From contig CM019216.1 of the NCBI GenBank assembly GCA_009741485.1, positions 50,793,792 to 50,857,791 on the forward strand: a DNA stretch of 64,000 bases, read 5' to 3'. The notes beneath the pieces were generated by a model that did no database searches, had not been told where the DNA came from, and saw only the letters and a list, made by a program, of their open reading frames with translations. The DNA comes from Malurus cyaneus samueli. Lineage: Eukaryota; Chordata; Aves; Passeriformes; Maluridae. The position numbers were made by a program, and so were the translations under genes. The stretch's first letter is position 1; each line of letters opens with the position of its first letter. Below, piece after piece: positions 41,020 to 56,100 of the stretch.

Positions 41020-41117
41020 CTGAAGAAAGTATGGTGCTCCACACAAACCTTCCATAACCTTTTAGCAGCCCGATGGTTTGGCAGTTTGAACCCAATAGTG
41101 CTCTCAAACTGTTCCAG
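41020..41117 (-). CDS. EPB41L2 FERM lobe F3 exon (98 nt), copy A
   Basis: Encodes 32 residues, [20 protein letters not shown] to VEHHTFF, plus two bases of an Arg codon. This is the end of the PH-like F3 lobe, which carries interaction surfaces for membrane partners such as glycophorin C and p55-type MAGUKs in the family. Acceptor CTCTTTCCAG, donor CTTCAG|GTAAGA. It joins ELEQFEST upstream and RLVSPE downstream, both as in 4.1G. Block C has a damaged copy. Confidence 0.96.
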
Positions 41118-42324
<1,207 letters not shown>

Positions 42325-43546
42325 CTACCAGGTATGAGACAATTTCATAAAAATCACTTTAATAACATTCCAAACAAGTAATTATTGCTGACATACCTTG
42401 AGGGAATAATATAACAGGGACATGTTTCATATTCAAATCTGACTCTGACAATGACATATTTAAATCAGAAATAGCCAAGTATATTCATTTTATAGGAAAG
42501 GCTCTGGAGTCTAAGTAATGGTTTTGGCATTCATATGCCACAGTTCTGGGAAATTCTTTAATATTCTGGTAATAGGGACTCAGTTAACATCTTAAAAGAA
42601 GGAAAGGTATGGCCAGTGTGTGCACTACCAATAATTTCAACTAATATTAAAAGAAAAATGAAAACCAGGCCTTTCCAACTGAAAGCATTCAGTGAAAGTC
42701 TGAATAAGCTGGTGATCAAGGTGATCTTTTAGAGAAACATACTATTCCAGCAAAGATAGAGGAAGTAATGGATAGGTTTCTGAGCATTCTATTTCACCAA
42801 CAGCATTGATGCAAATTTTACAGGCTACAAAACTAATCACTTACTGACACACTACCCCATACAGCAGAATCTCATGTCCTCCCAACAACAGATCAGCTAC
42901 ATCAAATGCCAACCCTGTCACTAAGGAGTTGTTTCACTGGCATAAATAACAAAACAAAATTAAACTGTGTTTCTCCATTACTTAAAAGTCTTGGTTTTCT
43001 TTCTTAAATGGAAGATTAATACACTTGCAATACCTTACATTTCATAATTATTTGAGAGTCTGGATTTATGTGAGGGAGTGAGAGGAGGTTACTAGCTTGT
43101 CACTTGGGGTTTTAACAAAAAAAAAAAAATCGTACTTGAAATGAAAATCTGCTTTGACCTACCCTGGGAAGTGGAAAAGGCACCAAAACCCTCCCCAGGA
43201 CCTCCGCCCATATTTTTTTAACTCTTATGATATCATGAAACAACTACATGGTCTTTTCATCTTTACTTTTTTGGCCCCACATTTTCTGGGCATAAAAAAT
43301 AGAACATTTAAAATTTATTTATTTCCTCTTATGAGTGCAATATTATTTCCAAGCTGCACATGTCTATGTAATAAATAAACTTATGTATAAAATAAATTCT
43401 AAGGAGTTGTAAATTGAGTAATTATTGTAATCGAGAGATAAAGGCTTATAGCCAATTTTTTTTCTAAATAATTTCTATATCCTGTTTTCTTTAATACTTA
43501 GTATGTCTATCTTAAAACAAAACCAAACAAACCCAATCCCCAATAC
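42325..43546 (-). other. EPB41L2 intron, copy A
   Basis: About 1.2 kb. Block B ends within the counterpart of this intron (at 42943). An A run lies at 43118-43129. Confidence 0.8.
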
Positions 43547-43634
43547 CTTGGCATGATGTAAATCCACTCCATACATGGAGAGTCTCTTAGCATTTTCTAG
43601 GAACTGGGAATCCGCCTGTGCTGGAGTCAAGCCC
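43547..43634 (-). CDS. EPB41L2 FERM exon across F2/F3 (88 nt), copy A
   Basis: One base completing an Arg codon, then 29 residues: [20 protein letters not shown] to YGVDLHHAK. The segment [15 protein letters not shown] corresponds to a calmodulin-binding peptide region described in 4.1R. Acceptor GGTTTTAG, donor AAG|GTATTG. Block C has an intact-length copy at 51840-51927. Confidence 0.95.
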
Positions 43635-44095
43635 CTAAAACCATTGAATAAGCCTTGAGTTTATTGGCAAAAAAGCAAGAGTCAAAACTGAGTGGAATCC
43701 TGGAATTCAGACTAATACAAAAATCTCAGTTTATAAGGTATCAATAGCATTTTGGCCCACAAAAAAAACTGTTCTTTCAGAGCATATTATTTTACTTGAG
43801 TACAGATTTCCACCTCTACTTTTTTTCAAAATATTCCATCTGTATGTTGTTTAAACTAACTCATATGCTCATGTAAAAATACTATTCTAAAAGTTCTCTA
43901 CCAAGACCTTAGTGAAACTACTATTTTCAAATTCAACTTTTAAACACACCAAAGTAAGAGCTTTTAGATAAACAACAAACCATTTCCAACGTAATGAGAA
44001 GTTTACCTCAGCAGTTTTACACAGACTCTTAAGAGAACTGATATAAATGTGATAAAGCATGATGACTTTATTTAATCCCACTGTATCTGACATAC

Positions 44096-44314
44096 CTGTG
44101 TGTTTTGTGTAGCTCAGCCACTTTCTCTTCCATTTCTTGAGTCTGATTGGGTGCAAATTGGAATTCACTGATATAATCACTGCGATGCTCCTCTGGGTCA
44201 TGATCACCCAGCTCAGCCTGCAGGGTATATGAACCAAGGAGGGCGTGAGTCACAAAAGAACACGGCAGTCGGCCAGATGCAATATCCTGACGAAGCTGCA
44301 GGCACAAGAAATAC
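44096..44314 (-). CDS. EPB41L2 FERM lobe F2 exon (219 nt), copy A
   Basis: One base, 72 residues and two bases. Starts [20 protein letters not shown], continues [20 protein letters not shown] and ends [11 protein letters not shown]. This is most of the helical F2 lobe. Phases match the exons on both sides (ITR|Y and THR|GL). Acceptor TGTCTTGCAG, donor ACAG|GTATGT. The block C copy has lost two bases. Confidence 0.96.
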
Positions 44315-45426
44315 CTGCAAGACAAAGGAAAGGGGGAAAAAAAAACAACCAAAGAGAAAGAACAGAGAAATTGTTACCAATGGCAGGACTGAAAATATGA
44401 CAGAATTCATCAAGATACATTTAAGCGTGTGTTTCAAAGTGAACACATTAATAATGTTACACTTCACATTATTTCAATATTATTACCACTCTGTAAATTT
44501 CACTTGGGTTTTAAGAGTTGATATTACTTCCATAAAAATGTGGAAAGTAGGCACAATTCTGATTTCCAATATAAATGAACAAAAAGCTATCTAGTTTTAA
44601 AACTGGCTGACTTAGGAACTCCTTCAGTTCACATTGTAGCCTTTAGGTTTAAAAACACAAGCTATGCATTTCTTTGACATTTGCCTTTGGCTTTAAAACT
44701 CTAACTTGTATATTCCTTGCAGTTCACAAGCTAATCAAGTCATCTAATACATAAAAGAAATCCAGTATAGTACTGAAACTGTAATTACCTTTTTTAAACC
44801 ATGTATGTATTAGAATTTTATATTTCAGGTACTGTATACAGTCTTCTACCAAATTTAACAAGTTAACAATCAGCAGACATCCTAGCTTAGCAGAGATTTT
44901 TTAAATGTAAATGAAAAGAAATGCTTACTAGTGAAACTTAAAGGATTTAGATTTAAGATATAACCAGAAAATGCTTTTATGAGTTAAACATGCGATTGAA
45001 AAATCAACCAACTCGCTGAAAATTTTCAAAGAAACACACGCAGCTTCTTGTAAATATACTCTGTACTAAATGTCTTTCATGATGGTACAAATGACTATTT
45101 GTAGCAATGTATTGACTGCATATTTGCGTAGCTATCTTATTTTGTGCAGCAGACTGACAATAAACCACTGGCTTCTTTCACATATGATCACTCACATCTT
45201 ACCTGCTGCTCAAATCATATCCCCACTTATCTTTAAATTATTCTTGCTCAGTTTTCTTCTAGAAGTTTTCATTTCACCATTTTTCCTTTTCAACTTTGTT
45301 CCAAAAAGCATTTGAAATATGCAAAAATATCTATAGCGTACAGTATCCAGAAACTGAAGAAGAAATTCTTTTTTTTCAAATTAGACTAACAGTAATTTTA
45401 TGTTTAACGTTAGGAACTGCGCGTAC
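44315..45426 (-). other. EPB41L2 intron, copy A
   Basis: About 1.1 kb. Roughly 44637-45250 is missing from the block C copy. Confidence 0.75.
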
Positions 45427-45447
45427 CTAGTGATGTCTTCAGTCAAC
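45427..45447 (-). pseudogene. Truncated copy of the LTEDITR exon at the A/B junction
   Basis: Only the donor-side 21 bases (LTEDIT plus two bases) remain, with the intact donor AG|GTACGC. The sequence then switches abruptly to block B. The complete exon is at 53085-53161. Sequence to the left of this junction continues naturally into 53107, which shows that 45448-53106 is an insertion relative to the real gene. Confidence 0.9.
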
Positions 45448-47098
<1,651 letters not shown>

Positions 47099-47225
47099 GA
47101 CCATTTTGGATCCATCTGGACTGGCCCCATCAGACACAAGGGAGGCTTCTGACATTTCTTAGAGACACCACCACCCCTGTACCCTCCCTACTACCAAAAC
47201 CTTGCATGCAAACACAATGCAGCTA
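47099..47225. mobile_element. Tail of the LTR-like repeat, block C copy
   Basis: Repeats the last ~125 bases of the 38180-38880 element. It is present only because the block C breakpoint falls inside that element. Confidence 0.55.
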
Positions 47226-49342
47226 GGTAGAGGACTACCATTTACCTAAGAGGGGATGTTTATGGCTTGATCATGACACTAGGCAAAGAGATCCAATCCC
47301 CCATGCCTAAGATGCAAATGCATGCACCTGAATCTTAATCTGTTCAACATTCATAAAGAAAACAATTCAAGACAGACTAATCCACCCTTCTGCACTAAGG
47401 CCACTTATGTAATAAAATCGCAAGTATCTGGAGCTTCGCTTTCCTTGCTTCTATGAAACAGTCTTTCTCCCCATTATTTCCAAGAGAGTGCATTATGTAC
47501 TAAGAGGAAGAAGGCTAAAGGGTTTTTCCGGGTTGCTTCTTGTTTTTGATTTTCCAGTCTTGCAAGGCCACAGCATTAAACTGCCATTTTATTCTTCCAC
47601 CCTGCTGAGATAAACTTCTAATCTTTTAATGTGGAAAAAACAAGAGAAACTAATTACTTCCTGATTAAGGGCATTTGAATGGATTTTGGCATTACAGGCT
47701 TAAATACACAGAATAACTGAAAACTATGCTTTTACCACTTTAAGACATTCTGGGGAGATGCTGAAGCAATCATAAAAATTTCAAAATCATAAAGGGAAAT
47801 ATAAGCAGGTTTCTGCAGTCAGTGGTTAAGATCCAGAGTTGCCAACTAAGCTTACCTCAAAATTTTAATGTAGATATATAGTCTGACTTATTTAAAGTAG
47901 ATTGCTGCTCTTTGAAAATGGTACTGGAATCCGTTAAGTTTGAGCTGATAACAAGTGAACAGAATGCCCTTTGTTGTCATTTTCAATACAGTTCATTATA
48001 ATTTCTATAAATAACTTCATATACTGGCTAAATTTCCTATACATGATAAGGAAATGGATCTTTATGTGATTATTTGAGACAAACTGAAACATTACATAAG
48101 ACAACACAAGGAATCTCACCATGTTAATATGGGCATGTTAAAGAGTTTGGAAGCTAAAAATACACATCTGAACTGTATACAATTTACTGCGGCATCGTAC
48201 ACAAGCTTTACACATGCTCTGAATGAGCTCAGTCTCTTGGACTGTACAATTGCTTTCTGCTTTATCTTTGAAGGAAAATAGAGCTGGTTATTTTGCTGTT
48301 TTTAAATCAGGATGAGAGTTCTGAGTTTTGTTCCGATGACATCAGTGGAGTGATGGATTTAGAGATGGTTTCAAGATGGTAACTAATTCTTGTTATATTT
48401 GTCATTCCTGGTTAGGAAAGCCACTTCTGATTGGAATAAAATCCAATTATTTTTGTTATGTCAGAATTTCTGTCGTAAGATTATCTCATACCTATTAGTG
48501 CTCCTGAAAGCTTTCAGACTTGCAAATGGTAGTTTTCAGTTCAGGATTTTGACTTCCATAGCATTTGTTTTCTCCTTATTTCAAGTCTATTTTATTACTA
48601 TAAAACTAGGAAATACAGCTTACCAACGAAGCAAATCACTGCATGAATTATTGAGGAATATTAATAAACTTATCATTGGGACCGAACTGCATACTATTTG
48701 CGGTAATAGACACCATCACCAAAGCAGACTTCAAATTTTCAAGAATGGAATGCTGGACTGTGTTAAATAAATTCTATCAACAGAAAATTTTTTTTTTCAG
48801 AATTAAAAAACAAATGCTTCTAAATTAAGCATTTGGAGACTGTTTTATGCTGAGATTTGCCAATATCAGCATAAATTCTACCCTTGCATTCAAGAGATGC
48901 TACATAAATGAAAATCTGAAAACTGAAAACCATCAAGTGAGACAGTTTCAGTAATATCTGTGCTTAGGCTCCTGGTCCCCAAGTTCTCTGAAGTTCTCTG
49001 TCTAGCAAGTATATTCAGTGGGTCATCTGGTCCACCCTCCCTGCTAGAGCACATTGCACAGAACTGAGACCAGACAGTTCCTGCATACCTCGTGCTGCAT
49101 GACCACTTTGTTAGTTCCATCCCTTAGCATTCTGAAAGTTTTGATAAAGCAGTTAATTGTACTTGAGAATTACTTTAAGAATTGTAATTTGGGGTCAATG
49201 ATTGGTCAGAATATCTTCTGTCTAAGAGGTTTACTGCACAGAGCAAAGAAGGGGCATATCATCTTTACTTCCCTCCTATCCTTTAAAAGAAAGATATGAG
49301 CATACCCTGCAAAAGGGGGGAAGGGAGAGAATTCTCTCTTAC

Positions 49343-49439
49343 CTGAAGAAAGTATGGTGCTCCACACAACCTTCCATAACCTTTTAGCAGCCCGATGGTT
49401 TGGCAGTTTGAAACCAATAGTGCTCTCAAACTGTTCCAG
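49343..49439 (-). pseudogene. Damaged copy of the 98-nt F3 exon, block C
   Basis: 97 nt instead of 98: one A is missing from the AAA after CACAC, so the frame breaks after RLWKV. One further difference (a C read as A in the FKLP region) is present. Splice sites are kept. Best explained as sequence error. Confidence 0.88.
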
Positions 49440-50449
49440 CTGGAAAGAGCCCACAAATAAATTAACCCATTTCTTTAAGCTGGCTGTTAATTAACAGGCA
49501 GAGTTCAGATAGTTCATCACTGTATCAAGCTGTAATACTCCTGCCATAGACTTCATAAGAGTCTTTTTAAAATGTTTTTCAAGATCAGAATTTTCAGCCT
49601 TTAAAGAATGATGTGGGCTATGACATGATGGATAAATTCCATGAAGCAATTGTACTGCAGGTTGTGCTTCACACTTCTCTTGGATTTAATAAAAGTCTGA
49701 AATCCATACTGCAGTGTAAGCTTATATGATCTGTTCACTATATAAGAGTTTCTAGCAAGAATGTTTCATCTATGCACAGCATCAGTGAATGCAAAAGCAA
49801 TACATCTGCATTCAAAAACTTACATAACTACAGTGTTAGTGTTCCTTAAATTGGTGTTTGGATGTCTCTCTTTCATCGTTACACAGTAAAAGCCACCTTA
49901 AACGTTTTATAGAATAATCTAAAAAAAGCATTACACTATTTGACATTTTGGGGTTTTTGTTAAATTTCCAGTTACAAAGTGCTCAAAATGTAAACACACA
50001 CACAGACGGCACACACACAGGCGCCCTTTGGCAACACTCAGAAACTTTTAGCAGTTACTGAAAGTTGAATCCACTACTTCCACAGCAGCTAACAGAGTTA
50101 TAACATCCTACAGGACAACTCAAATGTTTGGTTACAGCCACAAACTTGATGTGATGGCATTTAGTGAACAATTACATTTAAAAAGAAAGGTGGTTCTCTC
50201 CCAGAACTGCAAGTTTGCACCGTCAGAATGTAACCAATGTAACTAGCTTTTGTGTAAAAAATCCCATAAAAATAATAAGTCAGCTTCTATAAAAAAGAAA
50301 ATAGATTTTCTTCTTGGTTTGCCTTTACTAATAAGACAAAGTTTAATACAATCATTAGAATCTGAAGAGGAAAAAGCACTCATAAGTTCTGCTTGAATCC
50401 ATCATTAAGCTTATGAGGACAACTGTGGAAAAAATGAGGATGTTTTTTA

Positions 50450-50630
<181 letters not shown>

Positions 50631-51839
50631 CTACCAGGTATGAGACAATTTCATTAAAAATCACTTTAATAACATTCCAAACAAGTAATTATTGCTGACA
50701 TACCTTGAGGGAATAATATAACAGGGACATGTTTCATATTCAAATCTGACTCTGACAATGACATATTTAAATCAGAAATAGCCAAGTATATTCATTTTAT
50801 AGGAAAGGCTCTGGAGTCTAAGTAATGGTTTTGGCATTCATATGCCACAGTTCTGGGAAATTCTTTAATATTCTGGTAATAGGGACTCAGTTAACATCTT
50901 AAAAGAAGGAAAGGTATGGCCAGTGTGTGCACTACCAATAATTTCAACAACATTAAAAGAAAAATGAAAACCAGGCCTTCCAACTGAAAGCATTCAGTGA
51001 AAGTCTGAATAAGCTGGTGATCAAGGTGATCTTTTAGAGAAACATACTATTCCAGCAAAGATAGAGGAAGTAATGGATAGGTTTCTGAGCATTCTATTTC
51101 ACCAACAGCATTGATGCAAATTTACAGGCTACAGAAACTAATCACTTACTGACACACTACCCCATACAGCAGAATCTCATGTCCTCCCAACAACAGATCA
51201 GCTACATCAAATGCCAACCCTGTCACTAAGGAGTTGTTTCACTGGCATAAATAACAAAACAAAATTAAACGTGTTTCTCCATTACTTAAAAGTCTTGGTT
51301 TTCTTTCTTAAATGGAAGATTAATACACTTGCAATACCTTACATTTCATAATTATTTGAGAGTCTGGATTTATGTGAGGGAGTGAGAGGAGGTTACTAGC
51401 TTGTCACTTGGGTTTTAACAAAAAAAAAAAAAAATCGTACTTGAAATGAAAATCTGCTTTACCTACCCTGGAAGTGGAAAGGCACCAAAACCTCCCCAGG
51501 ACCTCCGCCCATATTTTTTTAACTCTTATGATATCATGAAACAACTACATGTCTTTTCATCTTACTTTTTTGGCCCCACATTTTCTGGGCATAAAAATAG
51601 AACATTTAAAAATTTATTTATTCCTCTTATGAGTGCAATATTATTTCCAAGCTGCACATGTCTATGTAATAAATAAACTATGTATAAAATAAATTCTAAG
51701 GAGTTGTAAATTGAGTAATTATGTAACGAGAGATAAAGGCTTATAGCCAATTTTTTATCTAAAATATTTCTATATCCTGTTTCTTTAATACTTAGTATGT
51801 CTATCTTAAAACAAAACCAAACAACCCAATCCCCAATAC

Positions 51840-51927
51840 CTTGGCATGATGTAAATCCACTCCATACATGGAGAGTCTCTTAGCATTTTCTAGGAACTGG
51901 GAATCCGCCTGTGCTGGAGTCAAGCCC
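51840..51927 (-). other. Duplicate copy of the 88-nt exon, block C
   Basis: Same length and sequence as 43547-43634 with both splice sites. It is the only exon in block C that stays in frame. Confidence 0.88.
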
Positions 51928-52381
51928 CTAAAACCATTGAATAAGCCTTGAGTTTATTGGCAAAAAAACAAGAGTCCAAACTGAGTGGAATCTGGAATTC
52001 AGACTAATACAAAAATCTCAGTTTATAAGGTATCAATAGCATTTGGCCCACAAAAAAAACTGTTCTTTCAGAGCATATTATTTTACTTGAGTACAGATTT
52101 CCACCTCTACTTTTTTTCAAAATATTCCATTGTATGTGTTTAAACTAATCATATGCTCATGTAAAAATACTTTCTAAAAGTTCTCTACCAAGACCTTAGT
52201 GAAACTACTATTTTCAAATTCAACTTTTAAACACACCAAAGTAAGAGCTTTTAGATAAACAACAAACCATTTCCAACGTAATGAGAAGTTTACCTCAGCA
52301 TTTTACACAGACTCTTAAGAGAACTGATATAAATGTGATAAAGCATGATGACTTTATTTAATCCCACTGTATCTGACATAC

Positions 52382-52598
52382 CTGTGTGTTTTGTGTAGCT
52401 CAGCCACTTTCTCTTCCATTTTTGAGTCTGATTGGGTGCAAATTGGAATTCACTGATATAATCACTGCGATGCTCCTCTGGGTCATGATCACCCAGCTCA
52501 GCCTGCAGGGTATATGAACCAAGGAGGGCGTGAGTCACAAAGAACACGGCAGTCGGCCAGATGCAATATCCTGACGAAGCTGCAGGCACAAGAAATAC
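52382..52598 (-). pseudogene. Damaged copy of the 219-nt F2 exon, block C
   Basis: 217 nt. One base is lost in the QTQEMEE region and one A from the AAAA in the SFVTHA region. Both shift the frame, and the exon cannot splice in frame with its neighbours. Confidence 0.88.
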
Positions 52599-53084
52599 CT
52601 GCAAGACAAAGGAAAGGGGAAAAAAAAAACAACCAAAGAGAAAGAACAGAGAAATTGTTACCAATGGCAGGACTGAAAATATGACAGAATTCATCAAGAT
52701 CATTTAAGCGTGTGTTTCAAATGAACACATTAATAAATGTTACACTTCACATTATTTCAATATTATTACCACTCTGTAAATTTCACTTGGGTAAGAGTTG
52801 ATATTACTTCCATAAAAATGTGGAAAGTAGGCACAATTCTGATTTCCAATATAAATGAACAAAAAGCTATCTAGTTTTAAAACTGGCTGACTTAGGAACT
52901 CCTTCAGTTCACATTTCTTCTAGAAGTTTCATTTCACAATATTTACCTTTTCAACTTTGTTCCAAAAAGCATTTGATATATGCAAAAATATCTATAGTGT
53001 ACAGTATCCAGAAACTGAAGAAGAATCTATTTTTCAAATTAGACTAACAGTAATTTTATGTTTAACGTTAGGAACTGCGCGTAC

Positions 53085-53161
53085 CTAGTGATGTCTTCAG
53101 TCAACTGTGATGGATCAGGAGGATAAAAACTTCACATTAAAGGTGAATACCCAAGGTAAAC
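53085..53161 (-). CDS. EPB41L2 FERM F1/F2 exon with a one-base insertion
   Basis: Should read two bases completing Ser, then LPWVFTFNVKFYPPDPSQ and LTEDIT plus two bases: 76 nt. Observed length is 77. After VKF there are five T's on the coding strand (five A's at about 53123-53127 on the plus strand) where four are needed for KFYPP, so the frame breaks as written. The flanking exons require 76 nt. Acceptor ATGTTTAG, donor ACTAG|GTACGC. It links the F1 lobe to the F2 lobe. I read the extra base as a sequence error continuing from the block C junction. Confidence 0.9.
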
Positions 53162-56100
53162 CTAAACATGGGAAATATCAGATTGTTAATCTCAAATAAA
53201 TTGAAGTAAGCAAAGAAAAAATTTTACTGAAAAATGTTAGACAGTAGAATAAATCTTAATCACTGAATCTCGAAGAAAGTTTTTTTCTGGTTTTTTACTG
53301 TACGTTAGATTATTTCCATTAGCAGGTAGAAACCCACAGACAAAAGGAAAGATTAGCATGTTAAAAATTACTTTTAAATAACATTTTACAGTAGGTTACA
53401 CAAATATCAGAAGACATTTTTAATTTGAAAACTACCATAGTATATTAACACTTCTAAGGTGTTGTGTGTTCAAAGGCATTGCATTGAATTTGTGTTTATT
53501 TCCAGCTCCTCCAAGGCCAACAGTCTCCTCCTGTCTAAACTGACTTAGTCTGAGAGACTGTACAGTAACTGTGAAGATGAGATGTCAAAATGAGTTCGAT
53601 GTTGTATGTAACAGAAAGATAACAAATTATTCACTGAGAATGCATGGAAGACAAAAATATGAGCCATTCCTACTTTAAAATATTTTTAGGAAGCCACGAC
53701 ATATAACAACTATAACAGTGATATTTAAATTCTCATGTATTAGAACTGTTAATAACCCATGCACTTTTTTTAAGCAAGAGCATGCTTAAAAGTAATTAAT
53801 AATTTGAAAAAGCACAAAATGTTGCCTTTAGTCACAGTTCTGTTTTTAAATAATTTCTTAAGATTTGAAAATATCAAATCAATCAACATATCAATACTTA
53901 AAATATATTTTCAAAATGCTAGAATTTTGAGCAGAAAATTATTTTATAAATCTGTGTCATGACAGATCAATCATGCATTGAAAAATGTTTTTCTACAGTA
54001 ACAAAAAAACCACTGAAATGCCATTTCAAATACAATACTAGAAAAAAGTGCGGGCATTGTTATTCAAGGTTACTTAAAACCTATTCTGAAATTTCATATA
54101 TGCTAAAGAGGTGTGTCAAAATTTCCAATGTCTTCCAAAATTACTTTGGCTTTTCAGGCATGGCTATTCACTGAAGCATTTCAATTTTTAAGTGTGAACC
54201 TCATTCTACACTTGGCACTATTTATTTTTGAGAGCTCAGGGTTTTAGTGTATCTTAACATTCCCAGTTATCCAGCTTGTGTTAGAAAAATTAGAATTTTG
54301 TGTACAAAATTAAGGCAGAAACCTTAAATCAGGTTTTCATTGCATCATCTACTGCAATGCAGTGCAAAAACAGAATTAAGACAAAAATACCTAAAAAAAA
54401 AGTCTAACAGTAATGAATACATACAGCATAACAAACACAGCTAAAGATGGAATAGATTAGCCTACTTCCATCATCTCCCAGGGGATTAGCATAATTTAAT
54501 GGAAAGATGCTGATATTGAGTAAACCAGACTGATGAATATGAGCAATAGGGCAAAAATATCTATGCAAAAAGCATTTAGGTGAGAGCTGTCATGACAACA
54601 GAGCTGTTGAGAAATGGATGAAGGATGTGTCCTTCCACATAAACCAGTCTTCAAGCTCTTCCTGGTCTAAAATTGCAGTTAAACTAGTCACATATGAATT
54701 TCTGTTTAACTGCTGCTCTTTCTTGTCAGCATTTCTACAGCTAACTTCCAGAAAGCACTGCAGCCAGGAGACCCAGACACGGTTCAAAGAAAAAAAAAAA
54801 AAGGAAAGAGAAAACTGTATTTTCTATAAAAAGCTAAAAAGTCCATAAATCCTCTCAGTGTGTAGACTTCATGAAAAATTTCATGTGCCTACTCATATTG
54901 ATTAAATTGCTAACTTATTGAAAAATACTGAAGTTGACTTTGTAAGAAATATTTTTGGGACAGTTGGTGACCATATATTTTACCTGATTACTAGACACAC
55001 ATTTAGCCCCTACATATAGACTAGCAAGTTTATTACAATGTGCACAATCTATATTTATACTTCTCACTAAAGCAGACTTTTTATAGATGCATAACTGAGG
55101 TATACAATCATAGTTATGCTCACATAATATTGCATATTATTGCTGGCCCTTTACTGAGTTGGTAGCCAAGACCAAACAAAACAACCCCAAAGATGTTTTA
55201 AAATTGTATTTAGCATTTGGTCCCTGATAAGGCTCTCTGTTCTGATGTGCAATAGTATGGGCTACAGAAATGTCACAAATTTTTCTAGCCAGCTTGTTAC
55301 ATCAAAAATGCTTCTGTGGCAACTTTAGGCACATTCTTAGAGAAAAAGAATGCAATGTAACCAACCAGCTAGCAGGATACAATGAACATGATTCATCCCA
55401 CTTAAAATAGGAAAAATCAGTGAGGGCTTTTTTTCCCGTAAAGGCTTTTTCTGGCTTTTACTCATGATCTCTTGTATACCAGCTTTTGCAAAATAACTCT
55501 TCCCTTGGCACAGGTACTTAGTTCTCTTCAACAATAACTAGCTAAACTCTAGTGCAATCAGCTTAGATCAAAATTAGCTACAGCTCTTATAGACAGATAT
55601 ATAGTTATAGACATAAAATAGATGAATACAAATTATTGAACCTGCATTAAGCGACCATCATATTTTGATGCCTGAGCACACCCATACATTTGTTAGCATT
55701 GAAATCTCTCCTTTTCTTGTAAGATATAGAACACAGACTATGTGATGTGAAAGTATTTTTTTGCGTTAAAAATACTAACCATGCTGCAGACTAGAAAAAA
55801 TAATTGACAAGTATTTCCTTTGGTTTAAACAGATAAACTCTCAGATTGAATTTTGTATACGGGTGACCCAACACACCCTCTGTGTAGTCTGAGATTTGAT
55901 TATTCCAGAGTCAGTTGCTATTGCTTGTACCACCACAATATTCAAGCTGAGATTCTCAGCTCTGCAAAAGCCTGAATCCACTTGAGATGTTGCAATTTTC
56001 AAGAAGATAGTGACAGAAATTAATTACCTACCTGTCCCTGAAAGAAGTAATTACAGGTTTTAACACATGCCAGTGGATAGCCAAGTACATGAGTTAAAAA

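Noticed and set aside
52290..52703. Minus-strand frame of 137 codons mixing FERM sequence with other residues
   Set aside because: It arises from frameshifts in the block C copy of the F2 exon; not a separate gene.
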